Source: Gemmatimonadaceae bacterium (lineage in GTDB: Bacteria; Gemmatimonadota; Gemmatimonadetes; Gemmatimonadales; Gemmatimonadaceae). Taken from it: a stretch of 47,181 nt of DNA. The stretch covers positions 1-47,181 of the forward strand of contig JACCWE010000028.1 in the NCBI GenBank assembly GCA_013697785.1, read 5' to 3'. Below the pieces are notes generated by a model. That model worked only from the letters and a program-made list of their open reading frames with translations. It ran no database searches and was not told the DNA's origin. Of this stretch, positions 45,301-47,181 are shown one piece after another. How positions within the stretch are numbered: the stretch's first letter is position 1; every line of letters begins with the position of its first letter. Position numbers and translations under genes: made by a program.

Positions 45301-45377
45301 AATGCGGCGATACAGCACGCCGCAATGAACGACCCTCGTGTTCTCCGCGACGCGCGCGGATCTGGCATCTGTGACAT
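42348..45377 (-). CDS. SusC/RagA-like TonB-dependent outer membrane transporter
   Basis: This 1009-residue protein has a signal peptide (FIAACCIAAFALVCGASAVSA) and a carboxypeptidase-regulatory-like domain (about 42-125, GTIVGVVSDSATATGISSAT). A TonB-box-like segment SLDEIVITGT is at 126-135. The plug domain has GPNIQIRGLSSIGLNNTPLL, and a large beta-barrel ends in the usual aromatic strand (ITASLNITF). Together with SusD it imports large nutrients. ATG 45377 is chosen because GGAG lies 7 nt upstream; longer versions add a non-signal leader. The gene begins 32 nt after the D-aminoacylase and precedes SusD, tricorn and hydrolase genes. Confidence 0.93.
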   Translation of the reverse strand: MSQMPDPRASRRTRGSFIAACCIAAFALVCGASAVSAQDEQTGTIVGVVSDSATATGISSATIAVEQTGIGAIADQVGHYRVAGIPAGTYTIVARRIGYTARRRSVTVVAGQEVTADFSLHAATRSLDEIVITGTVAGEQSRSLGNVVSKISAPEVLEQSQSPELGDLLKARAPGVTIAENTGRLGSGPNIQIRGLSSIGLNNTPLLYVDGVRVDNSSATGPVQTTGALGSQNAQVANRLNDINPQDIESIEIIKGPAAATIYGTEAANGVIQIITKKGGSNKPVFGLNVRGGSIFFRNPEGRLPTNYAPNGNGDITAWNGPQAEADSGRSLFTTGSTQMYNLSLSGGASQVHYFVSSTLQDDKGVESNNKARQYSAHANVNIAATPKLDVGTSLNYVKINNHLGTDGGVSSMLGAEIGHINVFTAARGFFPNEPPELATSLYDNTDEANRFTGSVTFAHRPTTWFSQRFIAGIDNTSDNGKALERFAPADLAIYLSPIAATGEIGQVLRQNTTITADYSGTATFKVSNSISSATSLGGQYYRTQLDTSYLGGQGFPAPGVEAISATATPFQSKQDRILNTTVGAYGQEQLSWNDRLFLTAALRVDNNSAFGENFKWITYPKVSASWVVNEEPFWRSSFINTMHVRAAYGESGRAPAVFSALRTYIPIQGPLGSNAITAGAFGNSDLQPERGKEVELGFDAQLFKRLELDFTYFNKHTTNEIVKQPLAPSTGFPGTQFANLGQVNNHGIELQATFAAITRQNWSWEITGNIATAKNKIISVGDLPSIAAIGQNNIVGYPIASYFAKHVISADRGADGFATNVMCDGGAGNGAVTCDVAPLLYSGSPTPTVTGAIGNTFNIGKRLRLYALVDFRHGNKLYNAIEEIRCAGEIGIGLCDANYHPEKYSTLYLAETDPGLATTGVNDQFIEDASFAKLREISATYALPERFIPGVRTASFTLAARELHTWTHYRGPDPEINYNANAGVAGINFDQGILPPLSRITASLNITF

Positions 45378-45409
45378 CACGTGCTCCTGTTGACTAAAGT
45401 ACATGCCGA

Positions 45410-47161
45410 TCACTGCTCCTTTCCCACCGTGGTGTGCCAACCGGGGCCGCGTACGACGCGCCCCGGCTTTGCTCCCGTGTGCCTGCCATCGCGAACCACT
45501 TCGACACCGTTCACAAAGACCTCGCGCACACCAGTCGAACCCTGATTCGGTTTCTCGTACGTCGAGTGCTCCTGGATCGTCGCCGGATCGAACACGATGA
45601 CGTCCGCGTACATCCCTTCGCGCAGCAATCCGCGATCACGAATGAGCAGACGATCCGCGACGGCGCCACTCATCTTCCGGATCGCATCCTCGAGCGGAAG
45701 CACGTGCTCATCGCGTACGTATTTGCCGAGGATGCGCGGATAGGTGCCGTAGGTACGGGGATGAGTGAACGTCGTCATGCTGTCGGGATCCGGACCGTCG
45801 GCGTCCGTGCCGATCTTCATCCACGGCTGCTTGAGCTGCATCGCGACATTCTCGTCGCTCATGAGGAAGAAGATCGTTCCGATGTCCTGATGCTCCGTGA
45901 GCAGCAGATCCATTACGGCGCTCAACCAGTCCGTTCCGTTCCCCTTCATTACCTCGGACAGGCGATGCCCCGCCCACTTCTTGTTCTTCTCGTTGGTGAA
46001 TGCCGTGAGGAGCACTCCCTCAGGCGTCGCGAGCTCGCAGAGGCTCTCCGCATACGATGTCGGATGCGCGATGTCATTTCTGATCTTCGCGCGCTTCGCC
46101 GAGTCGGCGAGATTCTCGAACAGCCTTCCGTCCGCCGATGCCGACGGCGGCAGACACGCCGCGAGGCCAGTACCGCCGGCCGTGTACGGATACATGTTCG
46201 CCTGCACGTCCTGCCCGGCTGCGCGCGCAGAGTCGATCTTCGCGATGGCTTGGCTCGCCTTCCCCCAGTTCCGCTCTCCCGCCGCCTTCAGGTGATAGAT
46301 CTCGACGGGAACGTGCCCCTCCTGCCCGATGCGAATAGCTTCGTCGATGCCCTCGAGATAGCGGTCCGCCTCGGAGCGCATGTGCGTGATGTAGACGCCG
46401 CCGTACGGCGACATCGCCTTCGCGATCTCGATGAGCTCTTCGGTGCTCGCGTAGTTCCCCGGCGGATAGATGAGCGCACTCCCCAGGCCCATCGCGCCGT
46501 CCTCCATCCCGTGTCGCATCGCCGCGCGCATGGAGTCGAGCTGCGCGGCCGGCGCCGCACCCATGTGCAGCCCCATCGCGTACTCCCGAATGGTGCTCGC
46601 GCCGACGAACGAGCCGACGTTCGGCGAGATCCCATGCGCCTGCATCGCTCGCAGCCACCCATCGAAGCCGTGCGCGCCCGGGAATCTGCCCAGCATCTTG
46701 AGCGCGTTGGTATCGGCCGCGTTGTCCGCGAGTGTCAGCGCGCTCACCGGCGCCACCGTGTACGCCTCTCCGAGAATCTCCGTGGTCACGCCCTGTGTCA
46801 CCTTCCCCACATCGCGGCCATCGCCATTCAGGAAGAGATCGCCGGACTGCCCCTGGATGTCGATGAAGCCGGGCGCCACGACCATGCCGGTTGCATCGAT
46901 CGTCTTGAGCGCGTGCGCGGAGCCGAGCTGGCCACGCCGCACGATGCGCACGATCCGGTCGCCGCGAAGCGCCACATCGCCGTAGAACCACGCATTCCCG
47001 CTGCCATCCACCACGCGCCCCTTCACGATGATCACGTCATACGACGCGTCCCCCGCCGCACTCGGCGCTCCGTTCCCAACGCTCGATGCCGCGGTGCCGC
47101 ATGCGATCGTGAGTGTTGTCGCCAGAGCGGCGATCGTCCAGCTGCGAAGTCGCGTGCGCAT
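45410..47161 (-). CDS. N-acyl-D-amino acid deacylase family lipoprotein (amidohydrolase)
   Basis: The 583-residue protein has a lipoprotein signal ending LTIAC (Cys21) and the D-aminoacylase type of amidohydrolase barrel. Recognisable parts are VAPGFIDIQGQSGDLFLNG (95-113), VTTEILGEAYTVAP, VYITHMRSEADRYLEG, VEIYHLKAAGERNWG and the C-terminal REGMYADVIVFDPA. The usual HxH metal pair after GFID is replaced by QGQ, as in a known subset of this family. The gene is at the start of the SusCD-protease operon as far as the window shows, with a GGAG site 8 nt upstream of ATG 47161. Expected activity is removal of acyl groups from N-acyl-D-amino acids or D-containing peptides. Confidence 0.85.
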   Translation of the reverse strand: MRTRLRSWTIAALATTLTIACGTAASSVGNGAPSAAGDASYDVIIVKGRVVDGSGNAWFYGDVALRGDRIVRIVRRGQLGSAHALKTIDATGMVVAPGFIDIQGQSGDLFLNGDGRDVGKVTQGVTTEILGEAYTVAPVSALTLADNAADTNALKMLGRFPGAHGFDGWLRAMQAHGISPNVGSFVGASTIREYAMGLHMGAAPAAQLDSMRAAMRHGMEDGAMGLGSALIYPPGNYASTEELIEIAKAMSPYGGVYITHMRSEADRYLEGIDEAIRIGQEGHVPVEIYHLKAAGERNWGKASQAIAKIDSARAAGQDVQANMYPYTAGGTGLAACLPPSASADGRLFENLADSAKRAKIRNDIAHPTSYAESLCELATPEGVLLTAFTNEKNKKWAGHRLSEVMKGNGTDWLSAVMDLLLTEHQDIGTIFFLMSDENVAMQLKQPWMKIGTDADGPDPDSMTTFTHPRTYGTYPRILGKYVRDEHVLPLEDAIRKMSGAVADRLLIRDRGLLREGMYADVIVFDPATIQEHSTYEKPNQGSTGVREVFVNGVEVVRDGRHTGAKPGRVVRGPGWHTTVGKEQ

Positions 47162-47181
47162 GTCAGAGCTCCGGAGCGATG
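47162..47181 (-). promoter_or_regulatory. Ribosome-binding site of the D-aminoacylase gene
   Basis: On the minus strand CCGGAG lies about 8 nt before ATG 47161. The window ends here, so it is not known whether further operon genes lie upstream. Confidence 0.5.

Noticed and set aside
1-47181. tRNA, rRNA, CRISPR, insertion sequences or phage genes
   Set aside because: I saw no regularly spaced repeats, transposase motifs, integrase motifs or recognisable RNA gene sequences on either strand.

Overview
The window is a chromosomal stretch of a high-GC bacterium and fits a Gemmatimonadota-like soil organism. That assignment is inferred from gene content, not from a marker gene. The clues are Gemmatimonas-style serine/threonine kinases fused to beta-propeller sensor domains, a SusC/SusD pair in a GC-rich genome, a fused aspartokinase-homoserine dehydrogenase and many secreted peptidases. 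There is no rRNA, tRNA, CRISPR array, prophage or insertion sequence that I can support. Coding density is high and most neighbouring genes overlap or nearly touch.

Left part (1-16.3 kb): a partial membrane protein; a zinc metallopeptidase overlapping a D-Ala-D-Ala-ligase-like ATP-grasp enzyme; a small conserved-looking protein; an aldo/keto reductase; a Tat-exported amidase. An operon on the minus strand (8563-5317) encodes a PQQ alcohol dehydrogenase with the Asp-Tyr-Asp lanthanide signature, a XoxJ-like periplasmic binding protein and a lipoprotein cytochrome c. A CopD-like copper membrane protein is divergent from it. A decayed kinase-propeller pseudogene, a PHM-like putative copper protein and a large ATP-dependent LuxR regulator follow.

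Middle (16.4-30.2 kb): a glycine-zipper protein, a class III Old Yellow Enzyme, thrA, a sigma-70 factor, a cupredoxin lipoprotein, a Ser/Thr kinase and two small proteins in an operon. Next come an SDR lacking its catalytic tyrosine, an MBL-fold protein lacking its HxHxDH motif, SixA, an arginase-family ureohydrolase downstream of a frameshifted MarR gene, a pore-like membrane protein and a DUF1697 protein.

Right part (30.2-47.2 kb): two minus-strand operons point to D-amino acids and peptides. The first is dacB (PBP4), GNAT acyltransferase, enolase-superfamily N-succinylamino acid racemase, M20 hydrolase. Its genes overlap by 4 nt or lie 7 nt apart, and together they resemble the succinylation route that turns D- into L-amino acids, here linked to a peptidoglycan carboxypeptidase. 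The second is N-acyl-D-amino acid deacylase, SusC, SusD, tricorn-like protease, serine beta-lactamase-fold hydrolase, then a previously uncalled 48-residue ORF joined by a TAATG overlap. A CPBP protease is divergent from dacB. With the Ddl-like ligase at the left end, the window holds several independent D-amino-acid-related functions, and the dacB cassette is the most interesting system here.
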